Origin: Agarophyton chilense
Lineage: Eukaryota; Rhodophyta; Florideophyceae; Gracilariales; Gracilariaceae
Assembly: GCA_030374765.1 (NCBI GenBank)
Contig: JARGXX010000068.1
Span: 2,666,001-2,730,000 of the forward strand
Reading direction: 5' to 3'
DNA: 64,000 nt
In this document: one piece after another, positions 1 through 12,000 of the stretch
Position numbering within the stretch: position 1 is the first letter of the stretch
Layout of the letters: each line of letters begins with the position of its first letter
The notes under the pieces: generated by a model
Databases searched by the model: none
Seen by the model: only the letters and a program-made list of their open reading frames with translations
What the model was told of the DNA's origin: nothing
Made by a program: the position numbers and the translations under genes

Positions 1-904
1 TTAGGTGGTGTGCGTGGCTCATGGGTGCCTCATTTCTTCGATATTGCTCGGCTGTGTAGCTTGCGCCTTTGGCGCTATGTGAGCGATCGCCGCTGCTGAT
101 CTCCACGTCGTCGCGAGTGTAGAGATTGGCAGTGAAAGGCGGGGTACGTAACGGACATTTTCTCTTGTTCTCTTTGTTTTCACTTTTGAACGTATGTGCG
201 GTGCTGAGCGATGTATGAGGAATCTACTTGGTACTCAATTTCTTCTCAGAGTGAATTCAGGATGTGGGAAGTTTTATCTGCAGTGATGGTGTTGAAGAAG
301 TGATCCAATGATCTGGTTTAGGCTTCCTTGTGTGTGTGTGTGTGTGTGGAGTACGTTAGGTAACGTGTGCAAGATGGACACATGGAAGGGTTGAAGAGGT
401 TCGTTTGCTTTCTGCAATGCTTGAATGGCAGACTGTGACTGACTGTGTTTTGCTGTTCTGTTTTTCGTTGCATTTCTAGGTGTGCTTGTTTCGATTCTTG
501 GGTGCGTTTTTTTTTGAGTGGTAATTTGTCATGTTTTTTTGGGGTGGTAGGTACTAATTTGGGATGGATCCTATGTGGTGTGAGTGTTATTTGTCATGCT
601 CAGGATGGGCCAGAAAAGATTTTCCAGAGGGTGGTTTAGCGACCTTTTTTAGACTAGAAAGTCGGTTTATTTTAGACAAAAACATCCACTAATCTTTTTT
701 GTTTGCTAGTTTGCTAGTAGGAGTGTGGTAAACTTAAAAAACACGTTGAAATTGAAATTCATTTCTGCTAGTTCTCTGGTGCTAGAAGGGAGAAACTGGG
801 CTACGAAAGTCTTCACCTCATCCTAGACGTTTGCTAGTTCGCTAGATTTTCGAGCATTTTCATACTAGCACATTCGCAGATTAACAACTGACTTCCTAGC
901 ATTA
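1..904. other. AT-rich intergenic DNA, no gene seen
   Basis: No convincing reading frame, tRNA or repeat family is visible. The stretch holds a short GT microsatellite near 331-348 and several T-rich runs. It borders the decayed retroelement that starts somewhere close to 905, where the base composition becomes visibly more GC-rich. Confidence 0.5.
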
Positions 905-1154
905 AAATACTATATTTTTTGGAAGGAAAGTTTCACTTCCGAGAACACAGACGTGGTTTTGGTTGGAACTTAATAAGGAATGGCAATGATGTCCTGTATA
1001 AGGGCCACCCACCAACTTGTTTAGCATATGGTACTGCAAAAACTGAGTGGGGTGGAGCGTATACCATCGTTGAAGGAGTCGACCGTGGTTCCAACGGTAT
1101 CTCACCAGGTACGGAACTCGACCAGTTGGAACTGAGAAATGAATTTTCTCCGAC

Positions 1155-1829
1155 CTAAGAGGGGTCGATCAAATGAATCGCTTGCCCATGAGGGGTGTGC
1201 CCGGCTGATTCGTCATCGGTCGTGGATGCTTCATCTATACCGAAGACTGGCCGTTTCGGTTTATCCTTTGTCCCTTTCGGCGTGGGAGCCACTGTTCTTT
1301 TCCCCATTCGTAGCGTATCTCCTAGGCCCTGCGCATAACGCGCCAGTGCGTTGTAATCCACCTTACGGTTTAAACCAAGGTAATTCCTTACCTGCGGCCT
1401 TATAAGTTTGTCAATGTTATCAGCATACATTGACTTCAACCTCGTGGTAGTAAAAAAGCTATCGCATCGGGACGCCGTCGCCCAGTGCGAGCTGGCACAA
1501 TCCAATTCTGTTTGTCCTGCTCGTTGACGGTGTGTGAGCACCTCAGAGTAGGCTTCCTGAATCACCTCATCGGTTGCATAGGTTTCTAAGAAAGAGTTCA
1601 CGAGCAGTGGGTATTTAGTCAGCATTTTCGTTTGTTCATCATCCACCGCCATAGTATTGCCCTGTAAGCGGCGGTGAAACGTGTCGGCGGCCTGATTTTC
1701 GAGGCAAAACTGAAATAACCACATCGCGGCACCTTCTGAAAACCCATTTTGATCACCAACTATCTTGAACCTCTGAAGGAAGTCGATGATAGCGATGGGG
1801 TCATCTCCCGAGAAATGGGTATCCCCCAC
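1155..1829 (-). pseudogene. Ty3/gypsy gag fragment
   Basis: A 224-residue open block of retrotransposon gag (capsid-like) sequence. It shares the spacing of key words with the intact gag at 13650-15590: an IDFLQRF block versus LDFLARF, a SFLETYATDEVIQEA block versus LLRSYATGNAIQEA, and ARYAQGLGDTLR versus VQYAQAEGDTLR. It lacks a zinc knuckle and a complete N-terminus, so it is a fragment of a dead copy rather than a working gene. The family relation is direct sequence reading; the assignment to capsid is from knowledge of Ty3/gypsy gag layout. Confidence 0.75.
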
Positions 1830-2983
1830 CTGAAAACGGTGCTTCTGGTGATGCTTAGTTATCTTCTAAGAGACCTCTTTGGTATACTCAGAGTTCTTTT
1901 TCTCCATCCTATAGGTGTGGTAGTCCACCGCCTTTGTAAAAAGGTCATTCAACGGAACGATCACCTCTTGGTCGAGATCGTTGTCGGAACCTGACTCCGA
2001 CTAATCATACCGTTCGGTCTTACCATTGCGGTTATTCTTCCCCTCCTTGCGACGGGAATCCTTGCTGCGTTTCCTTGAACCTGCTCGGTTGTCACCCGTT
2101 GACCACCCCGATTCGAATTCCGAGCTCGAAGAGCCAGGGTCCGACTGGTGCCCGTTTCTATTCGCCCTTTTGGTGTTCTTCTTTTTCTTACCAGATGGTT
2201 GTTGCTGTCGCTCCTTGTCCGAGCTCGACGACCCTTCTTAACCTACAGGGTCTCCGCAAATGGTTCCCTGCGCAGCTCTACCAACAGGTTTCGGTAGGTA
2301 AAAATACCCTGGGCCCTCAATCTCCGGAGGCTTTGCCCCTCTCCAAATTCGTTCGTGCGGCTTCCCACTAGTTTTCGAAGTTGGAAGGTTGGTTTGGAGA
2401 TCGAAAATACCATGAGGTTTCTGAAGAGAGGCTTGGGCCTCCTACTTGACGGTGTTTGATTTCGTCTTTCGTTCGGGTTCGCAAACCCCATGGGTCTGTA
2501 GGAATAGCGCTACCAATTGTTCGATTTGTTCTCTTATTTCATTCTCGAAGTAATTTATGATAAATAACGGCACACGGGCCTACAGTTCCTGATAGGCTCG
2601 ATCCACCACCAAACGGGTGATTGAATCGATATCTAGACAAAGACCAGGGTGTTCATACTTTTGTCCAACCACATTGGTATTTCAGACTTCTGTCAAGGAA
2701 CCTTCTGTCTCTCGTCCTGCCGCATCGACCTCAGTGGTTCTCAGCTTCTAAAGAAGTTCCTCCGGGTTGTACAGAATTGGTTATGCAAGTCCTCCCCGTA
2801 GAGTGAGACCACCAACTGGTGCACTAGGCGCCCTAGTGACGCGTCTCGGCGCGTTTTTCAACGATTTCTCCATTTAGGTAGAGTAGTGAGTCAGCGGTGG
2901 CTAGTAGAGTGACTTCTTCAGAAAAAGGTACGGATTCAACTCCATATCCTCCCTTTCAATTCCAAAGGTGATAAACACCAAAT

Positions 2984-3000
2984 TCTAAGACGGGAGACCA
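2984..3000 (-). other. Primer-binding site of the decayed element
   Basis: The plus-strand text TTCTAAGACGGGAGACCA ends three bases before the LTR start at 3004. On the element's own strand this reads TGGTCTCCCG..., beginning with TGG as expected for pairing with the CCA end of a tRNA. The same word with one change occurs at the equivalent place in the complete element (15798-15815). I could not assign the tRNA species. Confidence 0.65.
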
Positions 3001-3003
3001 AAA

Positions 3004-3571
3004 TGTGGTGTAAACCATAACGGTAGCAGGGGTGTAAGAACTGCCGGTTCTAGAGAGCGCGCAAGGGGCTCGACATAGGAGGCGGAGATTGAAGATACCT
3101 GTAAGGTGTGGCAACACCAGCCACTGAAGGGTGCAACAGGAACGGCGGGCGTACTGAGACTACATTGGTAGACGGTGATGCACAGCGCACGCGGGTCCGG
3201 GAAACCGTAAGGACACTAGGCTTGTCTTTATAGTCGACTGTAGAAAACCACAAGGAGTAAAAGTAGTCTAGTAGGTGCCTGACTTTACAATAGTGACCGA
3301 GGTCGCCATGCTTGGTGAATATATATACATATATATATATATATATATCACTGGCTACCAGACCTACGGTGGTACTACTCGCCACGTGGCCATCGGGAGG
3401 TGCCCTTGAGGTGCGCCTCCCTATCTACTTCATTCTATCTATCTAATACTAAATTAGCGAAAAGCTATTCTATTTGATAACTAAACCACTGTAGTACACG
3501 GTGCATGCCGGCGACCATCCAGGTCCAACACGTGGCATAATTACATCAGTGGTGTAACTCACTCTACTACA
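3004..3571 (-). repeat. LTR (5' LTR) of the decayed element
   Basis: A 568-bp block starting TGTGGTG and ending CTACTACA, the TG...CA ends typical of LTRs, placed just outside the primer-binding site. It contains an AT microsatellite near 3319-3347. The five bases after it (ATTGT, 3572-3576) would be one half of the target duplication, but the other half is not in the window. The exact ends are inferred from the TG/CA rule. Confidence 0.6.
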
Positions 3572-4945
3572 ATTGTGCTTCCTGTAAGGCTTGAAGTGCT
3601 TGTGAGAGTTGCATGTTTATGTGGCTCCATCATTGGTTGTGATAGGCCCTGCCTGTTTGGCGACTAGTTTTTTCGATCTCCTTGTGTTGGAGTTCTCTTG
3701 ATTTGGATTGCGGTGATTGTTATGTTTTTTGGAGCCAGTTTTGTACTCGATACGTCGAAGTGTCGACGTCATATTAGAAATTGTAGTTGCCTGGTTGGAC
3801 ATTTTGGAGAGCATCTGCTCAAGAGCTTTGAGCTGAGTGGTGTCCGCGGGTGAGGGTTGCGCGTCCAAAGAGGAAATGCTGGGTGCCGTAGAATGAATCG
3901 AAGCAGAATCATATGTCTGGAGTGGTCATTTTGTCTCGATGAATGGAGGTGTTTTTGTGGCTCATAAAGGGACTGTGATGCCGACAATGTATTATGAGTT
4001 GCAGTGAGTCGAAGTGGTGCAAATTTGGCCGTGTTTCTCAGATGCGTATTCGTTCGCCCCCGCTTAGACAAGAAGTGCTTGGTGGCGGCTATGCTTCTCA
4101 AAATAGTCTTCCAGACAATCTCTGTCGTTGCATTGTATTCGAATGGCCTGGAAAACCAGCTGATTGATGTTGCGTAAGGGTGATGTGTCTAACATGGACT
4201 TAGGTAGGACACTATTTTCAAAGGAGATTGAAGGAACCTTGAGTCTAAGATCAGCTTATTGATGTACTCGGAGATGCTGTTTGTGATAAACGCGCGACAG
4301 CAAGCATAGACCTTCCGGGGTTTCTCTTTGTCACTAATGAATCCTTCGGTAAGAATGTGTGAGTACCCGTGGGTCTCCAAAGTGTCGGAGATGGAGCCAT
4401 GCCCTTGTTTAAAATGAGACTTGCCGAGTTCTTTGAAAGTCTTGCTGCTGAAGTACGACGAGAGTGTGGATTCGGTTTACAATGTTTGCAAAAAGTGTTT
4501 GTGAATCATTGAAATGTTGCCCAGTACTTAGCGCTGCTGTCGTAGTGTGAGTTTGTTTTGTTTGATCTTGAATTTGTCGATTTTGTAAAGAGAGGTTTGT
4601 TGCTGGCGTATGATACGCTGTTGGAGCCGCTGGGTAGCGGTAAATTGCACGGTTGGTCTATTAGAGTAGGTTATTTGGACGATCGCGATGTGATCGTCGA
4701 GCACCGGATTGGTTCAAGCGTGGTGTTCGTATGTGGACCATAACCTGTGGTAACACTACTGAAGAAGCAGATGGCTCAGAGCTCTTTACGGGGAGGTGTC
4801 GGTTCTAGTGTCTATACGACCACTGGCCTCGTATGAGGCCAAACTGTAAATTTTGGTGCTGAGTTTTAGATATTTTGACCAAATTGTTTTCCTGTTTTGA
4901 CCTCCAAACAGTAAAGACTTGTTATAACCTATTCAAAAGAATATG
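3572..4945. other. Sequence between two retroelements, no recognised gene
   Basis: Short minus-strand frames occur here: 3617-3868 encodes 83 residues with a possible coiled coil and a basic tail, and 4189-4380 encodes 63 residues. None matches a family I recognise and none shows clear splice structure. The stretch may be degraded transposon or host DNA split by insertions. Confidence 0.4.
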
Positions 4946-4950
4946 CGCTT
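4946..4950. repeat. Target site duplication, left copy (CGCTT)
   Basis: CGCTT immediately before the left LTR matches CGCTT immediately after the right LTR at 16732-16736. Five base pairs is the usual duplication length for Ty3/gypsy integrases. Confidence 0.9.
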
Positions 4951-5867
4951 TGTGGAGCAAAACCCGGCGACGGGAAGTGCTCTCAAGGTGTTCGAAGCCT
5001 TGCTCCCTGGGGGAGGCAGACTCAGAGACAGAGCCCTCCGTTCCACCCGTAGTGTGGGGTGTAACTCCCACGGGGGATTCCGGCAGTACCGACGGAGGTG
5101 AGGGGTAGAAACCGTTGGGTCGGGAATGGGTCTGGGTATCCCAAAGGATGGGGGAAAATCCGGCGAAGAGGAAAAACGGGGCGAGGGTCGGGCACTAACA
5201 GGCACCGGACCCGAGAACCAGAAAAGGGGCGAACCAACAAAAGAAACCCAATACAGGGGCGAAAACCTGTCCTCGAAAGGAAACACAAAAAGCACGCAAC
5301 AAGTAAGCAGAACCCCCACGGGGTATCGTGCACGCAGGTCGTCTGAGCGGTCCCAAGGGGGTGGTTGCACGGAACCCAAACGTGGGCACTCTCCAAGTGG
5401 AGTCGTGTCCCTACGCAGGCGTTGCTAACCAGAGCCCGTTCCGGGTTGTAAGGCCGAAACGATGGCGACGAAGAACCTCTAAAGGTATCGAAGACCAACC
5501 TTGGTTCCCATTTTACTCTGAGCTTCGGACTGTCAGATCTCGTCTCCCTAAGTAGGGCCCACTAACTAAACTCTACAGTAGTGCACACCTGCTCAGGGCC
5601 ATACACGTGGAGATCCCACTGTCAGGGCCCAAAAGTCCAACGTTCTAACAAATATCCGAAAATCGGTGCCAAAATTAAGCCACGTGTATCACGGGGCCAA
5701 TCAAACCATGGGCCATCCGAATCTTCCCTTCATAGGCGAACTCTAACCAGAAAACAGTGCCACCTCAGCACACCTTAGAGGGGATCATAGTCATAACACT
5801 CGGAGGGTTCAATCCTCATTCTATGAGTTGCATCTTCAAGTATCCCCTAACTGAGAGTTGCTCTACA
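4951..5867 (-). repeat. 3' LTR of the complete Ty3/gypsy element
   Basis: A 917-bp direct repeat of 15818-16731. It starts TGTGGAGCAA on the plus strand and ends CTCTACA. Differences from the other LTR are scattered single substitutions and a few 1-bp indels. Both LTRs contain overlapping open frames of 65-158 codons on both strands; these are probably by-products of the GC-rich sequence. Confidence 0.95.
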
Positions 5868-5880
5868 TCTCCCCCTCCTT
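5868..5880 (-). promoter_or_regulatory. Polypurine tract
   Basis: Read on the minus strand this is AAGGAGGGGGAGA and directly abuts the 3' LTR. This is the position and composition expected of the polypurine primer for plus-strand DNA synthesis in LTR retrotransposons. Confidence 0.8.
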
Positions 5881-6077
5881 AAGACGAGGAAGAACATTCC
5901 GAGCCGCGGGTGTCTCGCTTTCCGGTCACTATATACACTTCTCTCCCAATCGGGTCCTTCACCACTTCTGAAGATCGCCACAAAACCGGCACATCGGTAC
6001 AACTTTCTTCTACTCCTCCGACTTTCGGCGATAAGCAACTTCTCGAAACAGCAGTCTCAACCAGCCCTCTCAAGGGA

Positions 6078-7805
6078 ATGAACCCATACGTCCTCAACCC
6101 ACTCTCGGGGCCATCGGCCTCCGCGCCGGCGGACAACGAAGCTCCCCAGCAGGGTGGATATTTCTCCGGTTTGGATGTGGCTCCGTCAGGTACCGAACCT
6201 TCCGCCTCGGCGAGCAACCGACATCCTCAGGAGGATTTGGACATTAACGCGGTGGCGTGGAACTCCGCTCATGCGATGCCCTTGGTAGCAAACTCCAGAG
6301 GTTGGATTTCAAACGAATCCTTTCGAAGGTGGAGTCCCCTTACCGATCCGGTGATATATTCCCGCGCTCCGTGGTTCCATCCGACAGCGGTTCGCGACGA
6401 TGAGCTCATCGACTCCTACGTGGAGGACGGCTTATTGCCGGGTGGCCTTCCTGTCGAGGTTGTATGTTCTCCCGATTGGAGGACGCGGGTAGCCATAGAG
6501 CCTCAGTATCTATACCGCGGTCGCGGGGAGTCCCTGGACAAGGCGCGCGCAACGATGGCGGCTCTGGCCTACCAGCGATTGGAGAGGTCACGCTTTGACC
6601 ATCTGGTTCCCCCGGAGTACGGGTTCGATGTCGCCTATTACCGCACGTACGGTGAGGTCTCCTACGGGGATAACATGGCAGCCTTTCCCGAAGCCGAGAT
6701 CCGCGGACCGGGTTTTCCTCTCCGAGAAGATATGCTCCAATGGAGTCGTCCCATCCTTCGGGCTGAATTCAGGTACCTTCAACGGCAGTTTACCCAGTAT
6801 GGGTTCGATCGACGCGTGCGCTTCGAGCGCCGCTCGCGCTCCCGTTTCGGGTTCCTTGTCCCGTATCCTCACGTGGAACTGGAGCGTATCCGTAACACGG
6901 CGAAGGTTGGGCGATTCGTGCCCCTTCCAGCTTGGTGGAGTAAGGTCGAGGTCCCCCGAGGGTGCTTTGCTGAACTGCCCCCATGCATCTACTATATCGG
7001 GTCTCGTTTGATGCACGACCCGTACTCGGGATACTGGGCCCTCGTTGCAGCCGAGTGGGCAGCCCGCGTAGCGGCGCACCTCCTCTGGGATGCTCATGAC
7101 CATTTCCGTATCTGGTATATTCCTACGATGCTAAGGACCATCATGCGTCAGATCGACCTTGTCCCAGCGTTGGGTTCGGCCAGCAGCGTGCAGGACCTGT
7201 ATCCAATCTTGGACGTGATCGACAACACCCAATGGGATCGAGTTCCAGTGGAAAATCAGCCCCCAGGGGAAGGATCCGCGCGAGACAAGTCTCCTGGCCG
7301 GTACGATCCGGGCTCCGGTAACTGGGTCTAATACAATCCCTTCGAAGGGGTTCGCATCAGCGCGGCGCAAGCACGGGCGCTGATTGACTCGCCTCGACCG
7401 ATGCCAGTGGGACACCCGACGGGGTTCATTTATACCGACGATTACGAGTACGAGCCTCCGGTAGACCTGGACGATCCAGCGTTGGATAACGACATGCCAG
7501 CTCCTAGTGGAGTACTCCCTGTGGAGCCATCTGCACCCTTCCAACCAGTGGGAACGCCCTCAGCTGCGGCGGCGAATGCATCCGGTGGAGGTCCATCTGC
7601 TCCCCCCGGGTGGGGTGTGAACACCCTTGCGCAGGCGCCGGTTGCCACTCCGCAAGCGGATAGTGTGCGACAAGGCCTCGTGAACGCGGGCATTCCGATT
7701 CCCCCGGGTATGACGGATGTGAGCCAGATATTGGCTTTCGCCTCGGCGTACCATCAGGGTCAGAATCCCAACGGTGGGGCGGGTCCCTCCTCGAGCTTTC
7801 CGTAG
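6078..7805 (+). CDS. Additional antisense ORF inside the Ty3/gypsy element, one in-frame stop
   Basis: This frame runs opposite to gag-pol, between the chromodomain end and the 3' LTR. From the first ATG at 6078 it is open for 417 codons to a TAA at 7329-7331, and the same frame then stays open for 157 more codons to TAG at 7803-7805. It is also open upstream of the ATG to about 5910. The protein would have a Ser/Pro/Thr-rich N-terminus, a middle rich in Arg, Tyr and Trp (no cysteine cluster or membrane segment seen), and an Ala/Gly/Pro-rich tail. I recognise no domain. Extra ORFs between pol and the 3' LTR, sometimes antisense, are known from some plant Ty3/gypsy lineages, so a role in the element's biology is possible, but that is inference. 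Its promoter would have to lie in or near the 3' LTR. The single stop may be a recent lesion or the real end of the protein. Confidence 0.7.
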
Positions 7806-7849
7806 TTCCGCCTTCGGGCAATTGTGGAGTCCATAGCTTGGCGACAATA

Positions 7850-8035
7850 GTAAACTTCTGATATTTTCATAACTTCCTTTCTTCTTCCTTCCTAGGATCT
7901 TAACTTCTACTTCTCTTCTTCTTCCTTCTTAGGATCTTCTTCATCTTCGTCTTCATCTTCTTCCCTTCCTAGGGTCCAATCTTCTTCTTAGTCTTCTTCT
8001 CCACTTCGTGGATCTTCTTTTCCTTTTTTTTTATC
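7850..8035. repeat. Pyrimidine-rich CTT/TTC low-complexity tract
   Basis: A strongly pyrimidine-biased stretch with repeated CTTCTT, CTTCCT and TCTTCA words, also containing three copies of CCTAGG-like words. It separates the antisense ORF from the chromodomain end of pol. It may act as a transcript end for the antisense ORF or be simple low-complexity sequence; nothing decides this. Confidence 0.6.
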
Positions 8036-8207
8036 ATAAACTGTCCCGATATCCGGTGCTGTGTTCCCCGGTTAACGGCGCTAGGCCTAGGGCCAGTAAA
8101 CATTCCCTTTCAATACGTGTTCTTCGGGATACTCTCCTCAATTCCTCTTCAGAGGTCCAACATCTTCCTCACTTTGAGGTCGCATCCACACCAGTTCCCG
8201 TGGTGGC

Positions 8208-8498
8208 TTACCCGACTTGGGCACGATCCAGATTTGGAGGCAAGGTTACCCGAGCGCGTCGGTGATAGGATAAAACCTTAGACCTCGTAAGGTGCTCAAT
8301 GGGTTCCACTGTATCCTCATCAGGCGAGATTCCGTACCATCGGACTTGGTAGCGAACTTCTCCCTCGGGGGTGTAGATGTGACGCACGATGCGATCGATA
8401 ACGATTTCCTGCGGGTACACTTTTCCCTGTTCGGGCTTCTCTTCCATCCTGGAACGCTCTAGTTCCCTTGAGGGTGTCAACGTAGGGTTTAGACACAC
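8208..8498 (-). pseudogene. Chromodomain-containing C-terminal end of pol
   Basis: A 96-codon block whose centre reads like a chromodomain: VIDRIV, then VRYQVRWYGISPDEDTVEP, then a helical tail with EHL. The aromatic/acidic pattern (YQVRWYG, EDTVEP) matches the YLVKWKGY and ENTWEP signature of chromodomains found at the C-terminus of chromovirus integrases. Such domains steer integration to marked chromatin. It is cut off from the rest of integrase by about 500 bp of sequence with stops in every frame, so the copy cannot make an intact fusion. Confidence 0.7.
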
Positions 8499-9022
8499 CC
8501 CGGTGGGTTCTTTTCCGTGTTGCGAACGGGTCTCAGCACTTCGTCCAAACGGCGCCGAGTGGCCTGTGGGCTACGTTGTAACTTCCGTCTACGGAGTCAA
8601 AACGGCCCACTTTTGGGTTCTTCTTAAAGCTGGGATCTTCCCGATAACAACGGTGTTCTTAGATTCCGTGACGGTTGAGAAAGCGCGACGCGGTAGCGTC
8701 TCCAATCTCAGGGGGGTAATACTTCAACGCCAACCCGAGCTACGGGGACGAAGGTTGCTCTTGTGCAACGCGCCGTGCGACGGAGGCGGTTTGCGCGACG
8801 GTTGGTCGTAAGAGCCTTTTGATTGGCTCGGTGCCATTCGACGTGTGCCACACAAATGCGCGGGCGCCCCGTGTGGGGTGACCTTCCTTGTGCGGGAAAT
8901 TCTGCATATGCGGATGTGAGATGGCGCTTTCGACACGCGCTAGCACTCTCCTGAGCTGTCCCCGACGGATCTTACTCATTTCTTTCCCATTCCTGAGGGT
9001 TCCAGTGTCTCCATAGGAGTTC

Positions 9023-12000
9023 CTATTCCCATTCCATAACGGAGAGCCAAATTTGGGCAACCTCGTCGTCGAGATCTTCCCCGTGCGGGTCCGCTGACAC
9101 AGCTCGTTCCCGAGAAAGCGGGGTTTGAGTGTGCGACACCTCAGTGTTTTGTCCGCGGCGGCGGGTGATCGTCGGCTCTGTAGGCGTTCCGGGTGCGGAG
9201 TTCTCCACACGACTCTCCCTAGGCGGATTTTCGTCGTCTTTTCTGACGTCGTGCTCCGCTGGGTCGGCGGTGATGTCGCTACCAATATGCTGGGGTTGTG
9301 ACTTCTCTGTCGCCGGCTCGGTCGGGCTCGCCGTCTCACTGTGAGAAGTAGATTCCCTGTTAGGGCGACTGGCTGACGCCGAAACATCGTCCTGCGAAGG
9401 AACTAAGTCCTCCTCCCCCTCCTTAGGCGGAGAGCTAGGAGGCTTGATTACCTCCGGTGGGGGAGTAACTCTGTAAGAGTTCGTTGACTGGGCCCTTGAG
9501 GGAGCGGGCCCAGGTTCGGGAGTATCCGAAGTTTCCGGTAGGTCGGTTAAACCACGTTCCGGGTGCGGAAGTATAACGGGGCGGGTGTTCGAATCTCCGC
9601 CTGACGGGTTAACTTCCGTTGAATCATACTCTTTGGAGGGCGTTGGTGCCGACACCACTTCCACATTTGGGTTGGGCGCTCGTGTGATGCGGTCCCTGGA
9701 GATCCGTTCGTGGCGGTTAGCGATATCCAATACCACCGTGTCCGGGTCTACAGAAACCACACGATAGGGTCCGTCCACAATTGGCGAAAGCTTGTGCCTA
9801 CGTTCCTTTTCAGGATTGTAGTATTCCTTTCGAAGGAAGACGAAGTCGTCGGGCTCCACCTGAGGTAGAGGTTTGCGAACCCGATTGTCAAAGTCCTTCT
9901 TGTAGGCGCGTTGAGCTTTGTCCATTGCTTTCCGGGCTATCGGCACCATCTTCGTAAGCCACTCCTTCCAGGCTTCTCGGTACAATCCCGGTGACGGGTA
10001 CGTCGACAGCGTCGGTTGAGCCTCAATGGCGACCGGCGGCGGTGTCTTCGACAGTACCAGTTCGAATGGGGATAACGATGTAACCCGATGTACCTGGGTG
10101 TTGTATGCATACGTGATAGCGTCTGTGTACAAGTCTTAATTTTTGGGGTGATCCGCAACATACGATCTCAAAGCGTTGAGTATCGTGCGGTTAAACCTCT
10201 CCACCTGGCTATTCCCCTGAGGGTGATACGTAGTAACAAATAAATTCCTTACATCAAGGATTCGACATACATCCTGAAAGAACTTTGATGCGAATTGCCC
10301 TCCGTTGTCGGATAACAACTGCACCGGCGGTCCATATACGAACACCCAATGGGTCACGAACGCTTACGCGACGGTAGCGGCGGTGATCCGCTCAGCGGCA
10401 CAGTTCTCGTGAGCTTAGAGAATCTGTCAGAAATGACAAGCAGATACCGATGACCTCGGGGCGTCCTGATAAACTCCCCTAGGATGTCTATGGCCACGAA
10501 TTCGAGTGGAGCCCGTGCCGGGAACAGCGTCAACTTCTTAGAGTGCTTCCGAAGTTTGACGTCATTCTTGGCGCAATTGGCGCAGGCCCGTCTGACGGCG
10601 TGACAATCGAATGCCATTGCCGGCCAGTAAAAGTCCCTTCTCAACGTGAGGTACAGTTTCTTCCCCCGGGGTGGGCGCCAACCTTCACATATTGAGTGAG
10701 GTGTAATACCCTCTGTTGTAGGGTGTGCGGCACCACTATCCTCGGGCGAGGTCCAACGGTCCTGATTAGGTAACCCTGATCGTTGTCCTCGAAAGGTAAC
10801 TGAAATCCTCCGTTGAGGCGAGCCCGAATCCGTGTACAGAATGGGTCGAGCTGTTGCTCGCGTATCATCTCCTCTGGAGAGATAGGTATAAAAGAGCCGG
10901 TCGGCGAATCCAGACTCTCGTTGACGAGTATATCGTCACAAACATCATCCGTCAGCGGTTGAGCTCCTCCCTCGAGGTCCGATACCATAAAGCATGGGAT
11001 GTCATCGTCCTCTTAGGGTTCCGTTTCCGCTGTGGTTCCCAAGCGGGATAGTGCATCAGCCTGAGTGTTCAGCTTCCCTTTCTTGTACAGGATCTCAAAG
11101 TCGAATTCCGACAGTCGGAGACGCCAGCGCATAAGGCGGCCCGAGGGTTCGGAGATCTCCAGGAGCCAACGCAAGCATGCGTGGTCCGTATGGACTTTGA
11201 AACGAGTACCCATCAGATAGGGGCGAAGTGTAGCTAAGGCCCACACAACGGCTAAACATTCTTTCTCGGAGACCGAGTAGTTCCTTTCATGGACATTCAG
11301 GGAACGTGACCAGTACCCAATAGGGTGACGTTCACCATCCTCAGAGAATTGGAACAGTGCACACCCTACTTGGTTTGCATTAGCATCGGTGTCCACTTCG
11401 TAAGGGAGCCCAGGATTGGGTAGAGCCAAGATTGGCGGTGATGTTACGGCATTCACCAGTGCCGTGAAGGCAGACGCTTCCGCGTCGCCAAAAGGTTCCA
11501 GTTCAACTGGTTGTCCCTTCGTCAGGAGCCTGTTGAGGGGGGTGGCAATATCCGCAAAGTTCGGGACGAATCGGCGATACACGTTACACAGACCTAGGAA
11601 GGATCGCAACTCCGTTTGAGTTTTCGGCTGTTTTGCTTCCTTCAAGGATTTCACTCGTACTTCATCGATTGAAAGCTGTCCGGGACGGATGATATGACCC
11701 AGATACTTAACCGAATCGGTGAAAAACTCGCACTTCTTGAGTTTCAAGGTGATGCCCGCGTCGCGGAGTATCTTCATTACGTCCCTGACGTGTTCGAGGT
11801 GGTCATCCAGGTTGTTGGAGAAGACAATAATGTCGTCTAAATACACTAGACACGTCCTTCACTTGAATGGAGCCAACAGAATGTCTATCGCCCGTTGAAA
11901 CGTTGCGGGGGCATTTGTCAACCCAAAAGGCATCCTCCGGAATCGGAAAAGTCCTTGATGACACACGAACGCCGTTTTGTCTCGATCTTCCTTCCTAATA

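Larger units (their letters stand above)
905..3571 (-). mobile_element. Decayed Ty3/gypsy element: gag remnant, primer site and one LTR
   Basis: This is the 5' part of an old LTR retrotransposon lying on the minus strand, with its 3' half missing. From right to left it holds an LTR (3004-3571), a primer-binding site (2984-3000) and broken gag sequence. The gag piece at 1155-1829 resembles the gag of the complete element at 4951-16731: both share the order of a helical block, a YAT motif followed by IQEA, and a YAQ-x-x-GDTLR stretch. Further frames between 1830 and 2990 look like scrambled N-terminal gag. The left boundary near 905 is judged only from a composition change. No second LTR is visible in the window, so the element is truncated. 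Confidence 0.7.

Noticed and set aside
4933-5498. Overlapping 64-158 codon frames on both strands of the LTR, repeated in the other LTR
   Set aside because: Conservation between the two copies follows from LTR duplication at insertion, and several frames overlap on both strands, as expected in GC-rich DNA.
5910-6077. GTG at 5910 as start of the antisense ORF
   Set aside because: A non-ATG start is unlikely in a eukaryote; the first ATG in frame is at 6078.
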